This document shows positions 55,946-64,000 of a stretch of DNA of 64,000 nt, piece after piece. Numbering within the stretch: position 1 is the first letter of the stretch; each line of letters opens with the position of its first letter. A model generated the notes under the pieces. That model was not told the DNA's origin and ran no database searches. It saw only the letters and a program-made list of their open reading frames with translations. Both the position numbers and the translations under genes were made by a program. The DNA is from Polyangia bacterium (lineage in GTDB: Bacteria; Myxococcota_A; Polyangia; Fen-1088). The stretch covers positions 62,001 through 126,000 of the forward strand of contig DATATI010000074.1 in assembly GCA_036268875.1 (NCBI GenBank). Direction: 5' to 3'.

Positions 55946-57456
55946 CCACGCGCAAGTCGTCGCTGACCTCCCGGCGCTCGCCGTCCAAGGGGCCGCGGCC
56001 GTCGCGCGCGGAGGCGGACGCCAATGCCAGCTTGCCGCTGTGCGCGCTGGTGGGCCGGCCCAACGTGGGAAAGTCGTCGCTGTTCAATCGTCTGGTGGGC
56101 GGCCGACCCGCGCTGGTGGAAGACATGCCGGGCGTGACCCGCGACCGCCGTTATGGGCTGGCCGATTGGGGACCGGCGCACTTTCGGGTGGTCGACACCG
56201 GCGGACTGGATCCGGGCGCAGTCGGCATCTTGAAGGCGATGCGCGCCCAGACCTTGCGCGCCGTGGATGAGGCGACCGTCGTCATCTTCGTCGTCGACGC
56301 CATCGAAGGCATCACCACCGTCGACGAGGACGTGGCGGCGTTGCTGCGCCGGGCGGGCAAACCGGTGCTGGTGGCGGTGAACAAAGTCGACAACGCCAAG
56401 CAGGAAGTCGCCGCCGCCGAGGCGTACCAGCTGGGCTTCGACCAGGTCTTTCCGCTGTCGGCCTCGCACGGCCGCGGGGTGGGCGAGATGCTGGACGCCC
56501 TGGTGCCGCTGCTGGGACCGGAGGCGCGCGCCCGCCGGCCGAACGGCGGCCGGAAAGTCGTCGCCGAGACCGACGACGATCGCGGCGGCGTCGAAGACGA
56601 CCAGGACAACCAGGACGAGCGTCCCGACGACGCGCCCATCCGCCTGGCCTTCGTGGGCAAACCGAACGTCGGCAAGTCATCGCTGGTCAATCGCCTTCTT
56701 GGCGAGGATCGGGTGCTGGTGCACGACGCTCCCGGCACCACGCGCGATCCCATCGACACGCCATTTTCCTTCGACGGACGCGCGTTCATCTTGGTCGACA
56801 CCGCGGGTATGCGTCGGCGTCGATCGATCGACACGCTGACCGAGCACGTCGCCGCCAAGATGGCCCGCGATCAGCTTTCTCGGTGCGATGTCGCCGTGCT
56901 GGTGATCGACGCCCGCGAGGCGGCCACTTCCGAAGACGCCAAGCTGGCCAGCCTGATCGAAGAATCAGGCCGGGCGGCGCTGCTGGTGCTGAACAAGAAG
57001 GATCTGGTCGGCCGCGCTGACGTGGACCAGAAGGTCACCACCACGCGCGAAGAGATGCCGTTCATGAAGCACGCTCCGGTGCTGCTGACGTCGGCCGTGA
57101 CCGGGGCCGGGGTGACGACCATTCCCACCGAAGCGGCGCGCGTGTTCGCGCAGTCGAGCCGCCGCATCTCCACCGGCGAGCTGAACAAGCTGCTGGAGCA
57201 GATCCTGGCCCACCAACCGCCGCCCGCCGGCCCGGGCGGCCGGCACGTGCGCCTTTACTACATCACCCAGGCCAGTACGCGCCCGCCGACGTTCTTCATC
57301 AGCGCCAATCATCCGGCGTCCGTGACGTTCGCCTATCGCCGCTTCCTGGTGAACCAGCTGCGCAAAGCCTATGGCTTCGACGGCAGCCCGGTGCGGATCA
57401 TCTTGCGCGCCCACAAGCAGAAACGAAAAGCGTACCCGCGGCCCGAAGGGCTTTAG
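55942..57456 (+). CDS. der: GTPase Der (EngA), double G domain
   Basis: A 504-residue protein needed for 50S subunit maturation. First G domain: GRPNVGKSS (near 35), DTGG and NKVD. An acidic linker (DDDRGGVEDDQDNQDE) joins it to the second G domain: GKPNVGKSS (near 235), DTAG and NKKD. A C-terminal KH-like domain follows (YYITQASTRPPTFFISANHP). It is longer than E. coli Der by an N-terminal basic tail of about 30 residues (TTRKSSLTSRRSPSKGPRPS). ATG overlaps the era stop. Confidence 0.97.
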   Translation: MTTRKSSLTSRRSPSKGPRPSRAEADANASLPLCALVGRPNVGKSSLFNRLVGGRPALVEDMPGVTRDRRYGLADWGPAHFRVVDTGGLDPGAVGILKAMRAQTLRAVDEATVVIFVVDAIEGITTVDEDVAALLRRAGKPVLVAVNKVDNAKQEVAAAEAYQLGFDQVFPLSASHGRGVGEMLDALVPLLGPEARARRPNGGRKVVAETDDDRGGVEDDQDNQDERPDDAPIRLAFVGKPNVGKSSLVNRLLGEDRVLVHDAPGTTRDPIDTPFSFDGRAFILVDTAGMRRRRSIDTLTEHVAAKMARDQLSRCDVAVLVIDAREAATSEDAKLASLIEESGRAALLVLNKKDLVGRADVDQKVTTTREEMPFMKHAPVLLTSAVTGAGVTTIPTEAARVFAQSSRRISTGELNKLLEQILAHQPPPAGPGGRHVRLYYITQASTRPPTFFISANHPASVTFAYRRFLVNQLRKAYGFDGSPVRIILRAHKQKRKAYPRPEGL

Positions 57457-57467
57457 GGCGTCGCCGC

Positions 57468-58025
57468 CTAGAACAGCCGCGACGCGCGAACCGACAACGA
57501 AAACGCGAACGGGCTTTGCCCCAGCTCGCCCAGGTGTTCGAACAGATCAACGGGCGTGAACAGGTATTGCAACACGCCGCCGACGGCCCAGCGTTTGGTC
57601 AGCCAGAAGTCGGCGCCGAGGCCCAGCTCGCCGGCCAGCTCCATGCGAGGCTGCTTGACCGCGCCATCAAAGCGCACGAACCCGACGCCCAGCTGCGCGT
57701 AGGGCGCCAGGCGCACCACGTCGAAGGTGTACGTCACACCGGCCAGCAGCGACGAGACCCGCGCCCAACCGCCCGGCGCGTGGTCGGCCATTCGGGCGTC
57801 GACAGAGTGCGCGGATTCCCCCAGCATCAAACGCAGCGCCCAGGCGTCCGTGAATCCGCGCTCGACCTCGACCGCGGCCACCGGCCCGAAGGGCGAACGA
57901 TTGTCGAGGTGCAGGTCGCCGATGCCGAGGCGCGCCGACAGTTGCCATTCGTCTTCGCCGGCGGCGCGCGCGGCGGCCGGGGCGAGCAGCGCCACCAGCA
58001 GCGCGGCCGTCAGGGTACGCGTCAC
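57468..58025 (-). CDS. Small outer-membrane beta-barrel candidate
   Basis: A 185-residue exported protein starting at the GTG at 58025, which opens a good signal peptide ending AARAA; an upstream GTG at 58076 adds 17 polar residues. The mature part alternates polar and hydrophobic residues in short strands (WQLSARLGIGDL, LLAGVTYTFDV, LAPYAQLGVGFVRF, GELGLGADFWL, WAVGGVLQYLF, FSLSVRASRLF) and ends in Phe, the usual Bam recognition residue. About eight strands are likely. Convergent with der (12 bases). Confidence 0.75.
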   Translation of the reverse strand: MTRTLTAALLVALLAPAAARAAGEDEWQLSARLGIGDLHLDNRSPFGPVAAVEVERGFTDAWALRLMLGESAHSVDARMADHAPGGWARVSSLLAGVTYTFDVVRLAPYAQLGVGFVRFDGAVKQPRMELAGELGLGADFWLTKRWAVGGVLQYLFTPVDLFEHLGELGQSPFAFSLSVRASRLF

Positions 58026-58159
58026 CGGCGCACTATACGCGACCGCGGGCAACTCCGCCGGTCGCCGCCGGGTCACATCCAGACAGCGCGCCGGGGCCGG
58101 TTTGGCTTTTGAGCCCTTTGATTGACCCTGTGGCGACGCTCTGTTATTCCCTCATCCGC

Positions 58160-58933
58160 GTGGCCAAGCACATCGACAGAAAAGAGCTGAAGAAACCGGA
58201 CCAGTTCGTGAGCTTTTGGACAAAGGTCTCGTCCGATGCTTCACGGATCCTGGCCTCGCAGGGCCGCTCCGTGGCCATCGGCGCGGCAGCGCTGGCGGTG
58301 GTCATCGTGGCCACGGTGGCCTTCACTCAGGTGCGGGCGCGGCGGGCCGAGCGCGACTCGCAAGAGCTGGCGCGTATCGATCACATCGCCAACGCCGACC
58401 TCTTGCCCGCCGATGGCAGCGCCGCCGCGGCGACCAAGGACGAAGGCGTGCCGCGCTTCAAGACCGACAAGGAACGGCTGGAAGGCGCGCTGAAAGAGCT
58501 GGACGCCTTCATCGTCGCCAATCCCAGCAGCGGCCTGCGCGCGGAAGCGATGCTCCACCGTGGATCCTATCTGCTGGGCCTGCAGCGCTATGACGAGGCA
58601 GCGGCGGCGTACACTCAGGCGTTGAGCGCCAGCCTGGCACCGCCGCTGCACGATCTGGCGCAAGAGGGCCTAGGCTACGCGTATGAAGCGAAGGGCGAGC
58701 TGGACAAGGCCGCCGATGCTTTCAGCCGCCTGGGCGGCGGCGCCGCCAAGGATTCGGCGCGGGCCGATGGCTTTTATCAGGACCGCGCTCTTTACCACAA
58801 AGCACGCATCGCCGAGATCAAGGGCAACCGCGCCGACGCCGCCAAGCTGTACCGCGAGGTGCTGGACAAGGCGCCCGGCTCGTCGCTGCGCGACGAGATC
58901 TCGAATCGGTTGGCCGTGCTCGAGTCGAAGTGA
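58160..58933 (+). CDS. YfgM-like membrane-anchored TPR protein
   Basis: A 257-residue protein with GTG start. The cytoplasmic N-terminus (KHIDRKELKKPDQFVSFW) is followed by one TM helix (about 35-57, VAIGAAALAVVIVATVAF) and a periplasmic helical region with TPR-like units (AEAMLHRGSYLLGLQRYDEA, then LGYAYEAKGELDKAADAFSRL and KARIAEIKGNRADAAKLYREV). Topology and the overlap with the BamB-like gene match YfgM, which in E. coli lies next to bamB and der and interacts with the SecYEG/periplasmic chaperone network. Its stop overlaps the next start (GTGA). Confidence 0.8.
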   Translation: MAKHIDRKELKKPDQFVSFWTKVSSDASRILASQGRSVAIGAAALAVVIVATVAFTQVRARRAERDSQELARIDHIANADLLPADGSAAAATKDEGVPRFKTDKERLEGALKELDAFIVANPSSGLRAEAMLHRGSYLLGLQRYDEAAAAYTQALSASLAPPLHDLAQEGLGYAYEAKGELDKAADAFSRLGGGAAKDSARADGFYQDRALYHKARIAEIKGNRADAAKLYREVLDKAPGSSLRDEISNRLAVLESK

Positions 58934-60099
58934 GCGGGGTGGTGGGCCGAACCCGCGTCGGTCGAGGCGCCGTTGGTCTTGGCGTGCTGTGCGCGGTGGC
59001 GCTGAGCGCCTGCGCGGAAACCACGGCCCGCCATCTGGACGGACGAGACGCTCCCGCCCGACGGGCCGGGGTGCTGCAGATTCGCTGGCGCACGCAACTG
59101 CACGAACACGGCCTGTTCGAACCCAGCCCGCAGGAATGCGCCACCGGCGTGGTGGCGCACGGGCGGCTGGTCATCGGATCACGCGCCTCCGCCGTGGTGG
59201 CCATCGACGTCAACCACGGCAACGTCGACTGGGCGACGCCCATCTCGGGCGGGATCGACGGCCAGGCGCGTTTCGATCCAGGGCGTGACACCGTGTACGT
59301 CGGCGCCGACGACGGAAACTTCTACGCCCTGGACGCCGCCCGCGGTTCCGTGCGCTGGTCGTATCACAGCCGAGGCGCCATCGAACGACCACCCGAGACT
59401 GACGCGAACAATGTCTACGTCGCCACCGCCGCCGATCGCGTCTTCTCGCTGGACGCCGCCACCGGCAAATGGCGATGGGGTTACGAACGGGAGACACCTG
59501 AAGGTTTCACCATTCACGGTTACGCCGGTCCACGCCTGGCAGGGCGATCGCTGCTGTCCGGATTCGCTGATGGTTATCTGGTGTCCTTGTCCGCCGACAA
59601 CGGCGAGGTGCTGTGGGCGCGTTCGCTGGCGTCGGTGTCGGAGCAATTCGTCGACGTCGATTCGACGCCCGCATTGGACGGCGAGTCGCTGTACGTGTCG
59701 TCGTATTCAGGCGGTCTTTACGCGCTCGATGCGAAAGACGGTGGGATCCGCTGGCGGCTGGGCATCGAAGGCGCCAGCGGTCTGACGTTCGCCGATCAGC
59801 AGATCTATCTGGCGGCGCCGCGGTTGGGCGTCCAGGCGCTGAACGCTTCTGGCCATCTGCTTTGGCGTCAGGGCCTGACCGCCGCGGGCGAACTGACCGC
59901 GCCCATTGTCGTCGGGTCATACCTGATCTTTTCGGGTAGCCGCGCCGGCATGTTCGTCGTCGACCGTCAGACCGGCGAGCTTTTGGAGACGTTCAATCCA
60001 GGCAGCGGCGTGTGCGCGGCCCCGACTGTGGAGGCCGATCAACAGTCGCTTTACGTGCTGTCGAATGGCGGCGCGCTTTACGCGCTGGATCTATTGTAG
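58930..60099 (+). CDS. bamB: BamB-like beta-propeller lipoprotein
   Basis: A 389-residue lipoprotein with GTG start and lipobox LSAC (C28). The body is a PQQ-type propeller with repeated strands such as VAIDVNHGNVDWATPI, YALDAARGSVRWSY, FSLDAATGKWRWGY, VSLSADNGEVLWARSL, YALDAKDGGIRWRL and FVVDRQTGELLETF. This is the blade pattern of BamB, an accessory subunit of the outer-membrane protein assembly machine. PQQ-binding catalytic residues of dehydrogenases are not seen. The neighbouring yfgM-like and der genes support the assignment. Confidence 0.85.
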   Translation: MSGVVGRTRVGRGAVGLGVLCAVALSACAETTARHLDGRDAPARRAGVLQIRWRTQLHEHGLFEPSPQECATGVVAHGRLVIGSRASAVVAIDVNHGNVDWATPISGGIDGQARFDPGRDTVYVGADDGNFYALDAARGSVRWSYHSRGAIERPPETDANNVYVATAADRVFSLDAATGKWRWGYERETPEGFTIHGYAGPRLAGRSLLSGFADGYLVSLSADNGEVLWARSLASVSEQFVDVDSTPALDGESLYVSSYSGGLYALDAKDGGIRWRLGIEGASGLTFADQQIYLAAPRLGVQALNASGHLLWRQGLTAAGELTAPIVVGSYLIFSGSRAGMFVVDRQTGELLETFNPGSGVCAAPTVEADQQSLYVLSNGGALYALDLL

Positions 60100-60122
60100 A
60101 GAGACGAGCGATGCGGACCGGC

Positions 60123-60785
60123 TTAACCGGTGGTGGCGCCGGCTTCGCTGAAGCCGCCCATGCTCTCGATGCGGCGGACCAGCTCTTTGATGCGGCGGTT
60201 GCCGCCGGCATCGCGCGCTTTCCATTCGACGCCGAAACCGTGCTCGCCGCCGGGCTGGCCTTTCCATGCCACGCGCGCCGACAGAGGCATCGCCACCTCG
60301 GCTCCGGGCGGGGACACCTTCAACACGACGTCGGTATCAGCGGGCAGCATCTGTTCGGTTTTCACGAACGCGCCACCGCGGCCGATGTCGCGCAGGACAC
60401 CGCTGTTGTCCTGCAGCGCACCCGGCACCTGCCACGTCACGGGCAGTTCGACGGGCAAACGCTGGTGACGGCGGGCGATCATCTCTGCCGAGTCGCCGCG
60501 TGCGACGGCTACCAAATAATCTCGGGTCTGTGTCTCGGAGATCAGGAACTCGATGCCGATGCCGGCCTTGGTTTTGGTCCGGTGTTTGCCGGGACGACGC
60601 CACACCACGTGGCCGCGCAATAACATCGGGCTGCGACGTTTGCCCATTCGGATGGACACGACGACCGGTTCGCCAATAGCCAGTGGCCGACGAGTGGGAA
60701 AAAAAATTCCGCCACAAGGGAGCGCAGGCAGATAGTGCTCGACGAACTCTGCGCCGCTGGCGAAATGTGCTTTCAAAATCGTCAT
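60123..60785 (-). CDS. PilZ-domain protein (tandem PilZ-like domains)
   Basis: A 220-residue protein. ATG at 60785 is preferred; longer frames run into the queA start region. Two PilZ-like barrels are visible. The first (about 10-90; LPCGGIFFPTRRPLAIGEPV, VVWRRPG, GIGIEFL) lacks the Arg motif. The second has RxxxR at R105-R109 (RRHQR) and DIGRGG at 133-138, where the usual [DN]xSxxG has Gly in place of Ser. The layout is like the Myxococcus TIGR02266 group. It may bind c-di-GMP weakly, or act as a c-di-GMP-independent adaptor. Confidence 0.82.
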   Translation of the reverse strand: MTILKAHFASGAEFVEHYLPALPCGGIFFPTRRPLAIGEPVVVSIRMGKRRSPMLLRGHVVWRRPGKHRTKTKAGIGIEFLISETQTRDYLVAVARGDSAEMIARRHQRLPVELPVTWQVPGALQDNSGVLRDIGRGGAFVKTEQMLPADTDVVLKVSPPGAEVAMPLSARVAWKGQPGGEHGFGVEWKARDAGGNRRIKELVRRIESMGGFSEAGATTG

Positions 60786-60800
60786 GTGGGGAAGTGAAGG

Positions 60801-60820
60801 AGACTGTACTATTTCAGTCT
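60801..60820. promoter_or_regulatory. Inverted repeat in the PilZ/queA divergent region
   Basis: AGACTG (60801-60806), 8 bases, CAGTCT (60815-60820): a perfect 6-bp palindrome in the centre of the 63-base divergent spacer. The position fits an operator controlling one or both genes. The repressor is unknown and chance is possible. Confidence 0.35.
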
Positions 60821-60848
60821 TGCAGATGTAAAGGTCTCCCGCCACACC

Positions 60849-61964
60849 TTGAGAACTTCTGATTTCAATTACTTCCTGCCGACTGACCATATTGCGGCGC
60901 ATCCCTCGCCGACCCGGGATGGTTCCCGTCTGTTGATTCTAGATCAAAAAACGCGTCAGCGAAGACACGTTTATTTCAGCGACATAGAAGCGGCCCTACC
61001 GCGACGATCGCTGATCGTTGTGAACGACACACGCGTCGTGCCAGCCCGCCTGCGCGGAGTGAAGCAAACGGGCGGAACCATGGAAATAATTCTAACGCAT
61101 AAGGCTCATGATGCTGGGCCTGCACTCAGCCCTGGCGAGGAGACCTGGCAAGCCCTGGGCCGTGGTATTCCCAAACGCGACGCGCCACCAACCTTCGTTT
61201 TCGGCGGGCTGCTGACCGTCACCGTTCTCGCGCGGGGCGAGCGCGGAGGGCTGCGGGTGTCAGTGCGGCCGCCCGCCGGAATGGATGTGTTGTCGGCCCT
61301 GGAACGGGTCGGCGAGGTGCCATTGCCACCTTATATCGAAGCCGCGCGCCGGCAGCGCATGCCTGGTGACGACGGTCGTGCGACGGCTGGCGATCGCGAA
61401 CGTTACCAGTCGGTCTATGCCGCGCACCCGGGTGCCGTGGCGGCGCCGACGGCGGGGCTGCATTTCACGCCGGCGCTGCTGAACGCGGTGGCGGCCGCCG
61501 GTCATTCGATCGTTCCCGTCACGTTGCACGTGGGCCCGGGAACATTTCGGCCGGTCGAGACCGAGGAGATCGCCGACCACCGTATGGACGGCGAACGGTT
61601 TCACATCCCGGAGGTCACGGCGAACGCCGTCAATGCCGCGCGCGCCGAGGGCCGGCCGATCGTCGCCGTCGGAACCACTGTCGTGCGCACGCTGGAATGG
61701 GCGGCCCGCCAGGCGGGCGGAGGATCGATCGGCGCCGGCGACGGCGAGAGCCGCTTGTTTCTTTCGCCAGGCGATGAATTTCTGATCGTCACCGATCTCA
61801 TCACCAACTTTCATCTGCCGCGTTCGACGCTGCTGATGCTGGTGGCCGCGTTCGCTGGACGCGACTGCATACTGGCCGCTTATGAAGAAGCCATCGCGCT
61901 CGGTTATCGTTTCTACAGTTATGGCGATGCGATGTTGATCACCCACGCGCGGGCCTCATCGTGA
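60849..61964 (+). CDS. queA: S-adenosylmethionine:tRNA ribosyltransferase-isomerase
   Basis: A 371-residue enzyme of queuosine biosynthesis; it transfers and isomerises the ribose of SAM onto preQ1-tRNA. The start is TTG: the resulting N-terminus (MRTSDFNYFLP followed by HIAAHPSPTRD) aligns with the family start. Conserved parts are VVNDTRVVPARL, RYQSVYAAHPGAVAAPTAGLHFT, LHVGPGTFRPV and VGTTVVRTLE. Its stop overlaps the tgt start. The first ~250 bases are less GC-rich than the rest. Confidence 0.97.
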   Translation: MRTSDFNYFLPTDHIAAHPSPTRDGSRLLILDQKTRQRRHVYFSDIEAALPRRSLIVVNDTRVVPARLRGVKQTGGTMEIILTHKAHDAGPALSPGEETWQALGRGIPKRDAPPTFVFGGLLTVTVLARGERGGLRVSVRPPAGMDVLSALERVGEVPLPPYIEAARRQRMPGDDGRATAGDRERYQSVYAAHPGAVAAPTAGLHFTPALLNAVAAAGHSIVPVTLHVGPGTFRPVETEEIADHRMDGERFHIPEVTANAVNAARAEGRPIVAVGTTVVRTLEWAARQAGGGSIGAGDGESRLFLSPGDEFLIVTDLITNFHLPRSTLLMLVAAFAGRDCILAAYEEAIALGYRFYSYGDAMLITHARASS

Positions 61965-63049
61965 GCGACGGTGGTCCCGTTTTTCGCGTCGATGCTCAGG
62001 CCGGCCAGGCGCGCGCCGGTCGGTTGCGTACGGAGCACGGCGAGATCGAGACGCCGGTGTTCATGCCGGTGGGGACCCAGGCCAGCGTCAAGGCGCTGGC
62101 GTCCGGCGATCTGGAGACGCTGGGGCCGCAGATCATCCTGGGCAACACGTATCACTTGGCGCTGCGCCCCGGGGCGGAACGCATTCGCTCCCTGGGCGGG
62201 TTGCATCGCTTCATGAGTTGGCCGCGCCCCATTCTCACCGACTCGGGTGGCTTCCAGGTCTTCAGCTTGCGCGAGCGGCGGACCATCGACGACAACGGGG
62301 TGACGTTTCATTCACACATCGACGGGTCGCCGCAGCGGCTGACCCCGGAGCGAGCGATGGAGATCCAGGCCGCGCTGGGCAGCGACATCGCGATGGCCTT
62401 CGACGAGTGTCCGCCCGCCGACGCGTCCGTTGACGTCATCCGCGCCGCCATGACCCGCACCACCCGTTGGGCAGCGCGCTGTGCGGAGGCGCCGCGCGCG
62501 CCCGGGCAGCTGCGCTTCGGGATCGTGCAAGGCGGAATCGACTTTCGATTGCGCATCGAACACCTGTCCGAAATCGGCGAGCTGCCGTTCGAAGGGTTGG
62601 CGCTGGGCGGGTTGGGCGTGGGCGAACCGCCCGAGATCATGCACGACGTCGTCACGTTGATCGCGCCCGAGATGCCGGCCGATCGCCCGCGCTATCTGAT
62701 GGGCGTGGGCACGCCACTCGACATCTGGAACGGCATTCGCGCCGGCATCGACATGTTCGACTGCGTGATGCCGACCCGCAACGCGCGCAACGGTCAGTTC
62801 TTCGTGCGCGGCGCGCGCCTGAACATCGCCAACGCTCAGCACCGCGACGACCCGCGCCCGATCGAGGAGGGCTGCCCGTGCGAGTGCTGCAGCCGGTACA
62901 GCCGCGCCTATTTGTCGCACCTGTTTCACGCCAAAGAGCTGCTGTATTACCGACTGGCCAGCGTGCACAACCTGCAGCACTACCTGGACCTGGCGCGCCA
63001 GGCACGGGCGGCGATTCTGGCCGGACATTTCCCCGACCAGCCCTGGTGA
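61961..63049 (+). CDS. tgt: tRNA-guanine transglycosylase
   Basis: This 362-residue enzyme exchanges guanine 34 for preQ1 in tRNAs with GUN anticodons. GTG start in the GTGA overlap with queA. The nucleophile/acid Asp residues are in LTDSGGFQVFSL and MFDCVMPTRNARNG; the zinc site is CPCECC (CxCxxC) with the following SHLFHA His. Pocket motifs GIVQGGID and LALGGLGVGE are present. The tight queA-tgt operon is common. Confidence 0.97.
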   Translation: MSDGGPVFRVDAQAGQARAGRLRTEHGEIETPVFMPVGTQASVKALASGDLETLGPQIILGNTYHLALRPGAERIRSLGGLHRFMSWPRPILTDSGGFQVFSLRERRTIDDNGVTFHSHIDGSPQRLTPERAMEIQAALGSDIAMAFDECPPADASVDVIRAAMTRTTRWAARCAEAPRAPGQLRFGIVQGGIDFRLRIEHLSEIGELPFEGLALGGLGVGEPPEIMHDVVTLIAPEMPADRPRYLMGVGTPLDIWNGIRAGIDMFDCVMPTRNARNGQFFVRGARLNIANAQHRDDPRPIEEGCPCECCSRYSRAYLSHLFHAKELLYYRLASVHNLQHYLDLARQARAAILAGHFPDQPW

Positions 63050-63067
63050 TGCTAAACCGAAAGCCGC

Positions 63068-63874
63068 ATGGCAAAACGTGTGGGCGTGATTCTGTCTGGC
63101 TGTGGGCATCGCGACGGCAGTGAGATTCACGAAGCGTCGCTGACGATGCTGTCGCTGGACCGGGCTGGCGCGGAGATCATCTGCGCGGCACCTGACGTCG
63201 AACAGGCCCGGGTGGTCGATCACGTCAGCGGCGAGCGAAACGCTGGTCCGCCCAAGCGGCGCGCCTTGGTCGAAGCGGCACGCATCGCGCGCTTCGGAAT
63301 TCGCCCGCTGTCGGCATTGGATCCGCGCGACCTTGACGCGCTGATTTTTCCGGGCGGCGAGGGCGTCGGACAAAATCTTTCGAACTGGTACGAGAAGGGC
63401 GAGGTCTGCGACGTTGACGCCGACGTCGCGCGCTTGCTGCGCGCTTGCCTCCCCGCGCACAAGCCGATGGGATTCATCTGCCTGGCGCCCTTGCTGGCAG
63501 CTCGCATCCTGGGCCCGATCGCTGGCGTGCGGATCACGCTCGGCCCACGGGGCACGGTGCCCGCGCGCCACGCCGCCGTGATGGGCGCCGACGTACGTCC
63601 CTGCGTGGTCAACGATCTGGTGATCGATCAAAAAAACAAAATCGTCTCGACGCCGGCCTTCATGTACGACGACGCCCGGCTGCGCGACGTGGCCGCTGGG
63701 ATCGACAAGCTGGTGCGCACCGTGATGTCACTGGCCCGCGATCGAGCGCCTTCACCCCAGCCGCAAGGCCAACCACAACGACCGTTACCACTTCAACCGG
63801 AGCCGCAGCCCCCGCGATCAGCGATCGATCCCCAGCGCCGCAAGCCCCGCCGAGAATCGCCGCCGCCACGCTAG
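63068..63874 (+). CDS. elbB: ElbB-family DJ-1/PfpI-like protein with C-terminal extension
   Basis: A 268-residue protein of the class I amidotransferase-like/DJ-1 superfamily; E. coli ElbB is annotated as an isoprenoid-biosynthesis-linked glyoxalase. Conserved parts: GVILSGCGHRDGSEIHEA, FPGGEGVGQNLSN, GFICLAPLLA with the putative nucleophile Cys, and TPAFMYDDA. The ElbB domain ends near residue 222. A further ~46 residues, rich in Pro, Gln and Arg, form an unusual basic tail. It begins 18 bases after tgt and may be in the same operon. Confidence 0.9.
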   Translation: MAKRVGVILSGCGHRDGSEIHEASLTMLSLDRAGAEIICAAPDVEQARVVDHVSGERNAGPPKRRALVEAARIARFGIRPLSALDPRDLDALIFPGGEGVGQNLSNWYEKGEVCDVDADVARLLRACLPAHKPMGFICLAPLLAARILGPIAGVRITLGPRGTVPARHAAVMGADVRPCVVNDLVIDQKNKIVSTPAFMYDDARLRDVAAGIDKLVRTVMSLARDRAPSPQPQGQPQRPLPLQPEPQPPRSAIDPQRRKPRRESPPPR

Positions 63875-63899
63875 CCGATCCGTCACCGCCGCTATTTAG

Positions 63900-63975
63900 G
63901 GCGGGCTTTGCCCGGGCGGCTCACCCTACGACGACGGGCGGGCTCGTGGGAGGGCCAGTCCTCCCGCGTTCACTT
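63900..63975 (-). repeat. Dispersed two-hairpin repeat, copy 2 (inverted)
   Basis: The reverse complement of this stretch matches the element at 22922-22997 in five ordered blocks, with differences only in the middle and in a few bases. The hairpins are conserved: GGGAGG (63948-63953)/CCTCCC (63960-63965), and CGGGC (63902-63906)/GCCCG (63910-63914) around TTT. It lies 25 bases after elbB, in the last intergenic stretch of the window. Confidence 0.8.
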
Positions 63976-64000
63976 ACTGATCTAAACCGCGGTTCCGCTT

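Overview
The window is very GC-rich, densely packed, and built of strings of genes whose stop and start codons overlap. The gene content points to a myxobacterium or close relative (Myxococcota). It has an AgmX/PglI-type gliding-associated protein, a eukaryote-like Ser/Thr kinase, two Cys-rich exported proteins with MYXO-CTERM-like tails, a PilZ protein, many lipoproteins and very large repeat proteins. This placement is inferred from gene families; there is no rRNA to confirm it. I saw no tRNA, rRNA, CRISPR array or insertion sequence.

Layout. 1-5.0 kb: the 3' end of a family-5 solute-binding protein gene, translationally coupled to a membrane histidine kinase and then to a receiver-GGDEF diguanylate cyclase, followed by gpsA (5.1-6.1) and a Cys-rich lipoprotein. 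7.1-12.2 kb (minus strand): a SCO1-type copper chaperone, a cupredoxin-like lipoprotein, a fused heme A/heme O synthase (CtaA-CtaB) and an ABC-2 exporter pair. Divergent from these, a small plus-strand module encodes a subunit III-like protein, a subunit IV-like protein and a 64-residue Cys protein (12.25-13.3). 13.3-14.1 kb is a decayed gene with several frameshifts. 14.26-15.4 is a MYXO-CTERM-like protein gene behind a sigma54-like promoter. 15.5-19.6 kb (minus strand) is the main cytochrome oxidase operon: subunits II, I, III and a diheme cytochrome c lipoprotein with one CX3CH site.

19.7-22.9 kb: Ser/Thr kinase and the AgmX/PglI protein. 23.1-29.5 kb: an operon of a radical SAM protein, an ABC ATPase, an ABC permease fused to a CPBP/CAAX-protease-like domain, and a lipoprotein. 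29.6-33.5: a lipoprotein made of exactly 14 Ig-like repeats of 90 residues. 33.6-38.9 (minus strand): a heterodimeric ABC exporter and a second radical SAM protein related to the first. 39.0-50.2: one giant gene for a 3744-residue TPR protein with a recognisable promoter. 50.4-52.4: kup. 52.4-55.0 (minus strand): a HEAT-repeat protein with a discoidin-like part. 55.0-60.1: era, der, a small outer-membrane barrel candidate (opposite strand), a YfgM-like protein and a BamB-like protein. This keeps the der/yfgM/bamB association known from E. coli. 60.1-63.9: a PilZ protein, queA and tgt (queuosine pathway) and elbB.

Together the window is mostly chromosomal core (aerobic respiration and oxidase assembly, ribosome-assembly GTPases, outer-membrane assembly, tRNA queuosine) mixed with myxobacterial surface and signalling genes. 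The least explained items are the giant TPR gene, the ABC-CPBP fusion operon, the solute-binding-protein/kinase/cyclase operon, and a dispersed two-hairpin repeat with one copy at 22.9 kb and an inverted copy at 63.9 kb.
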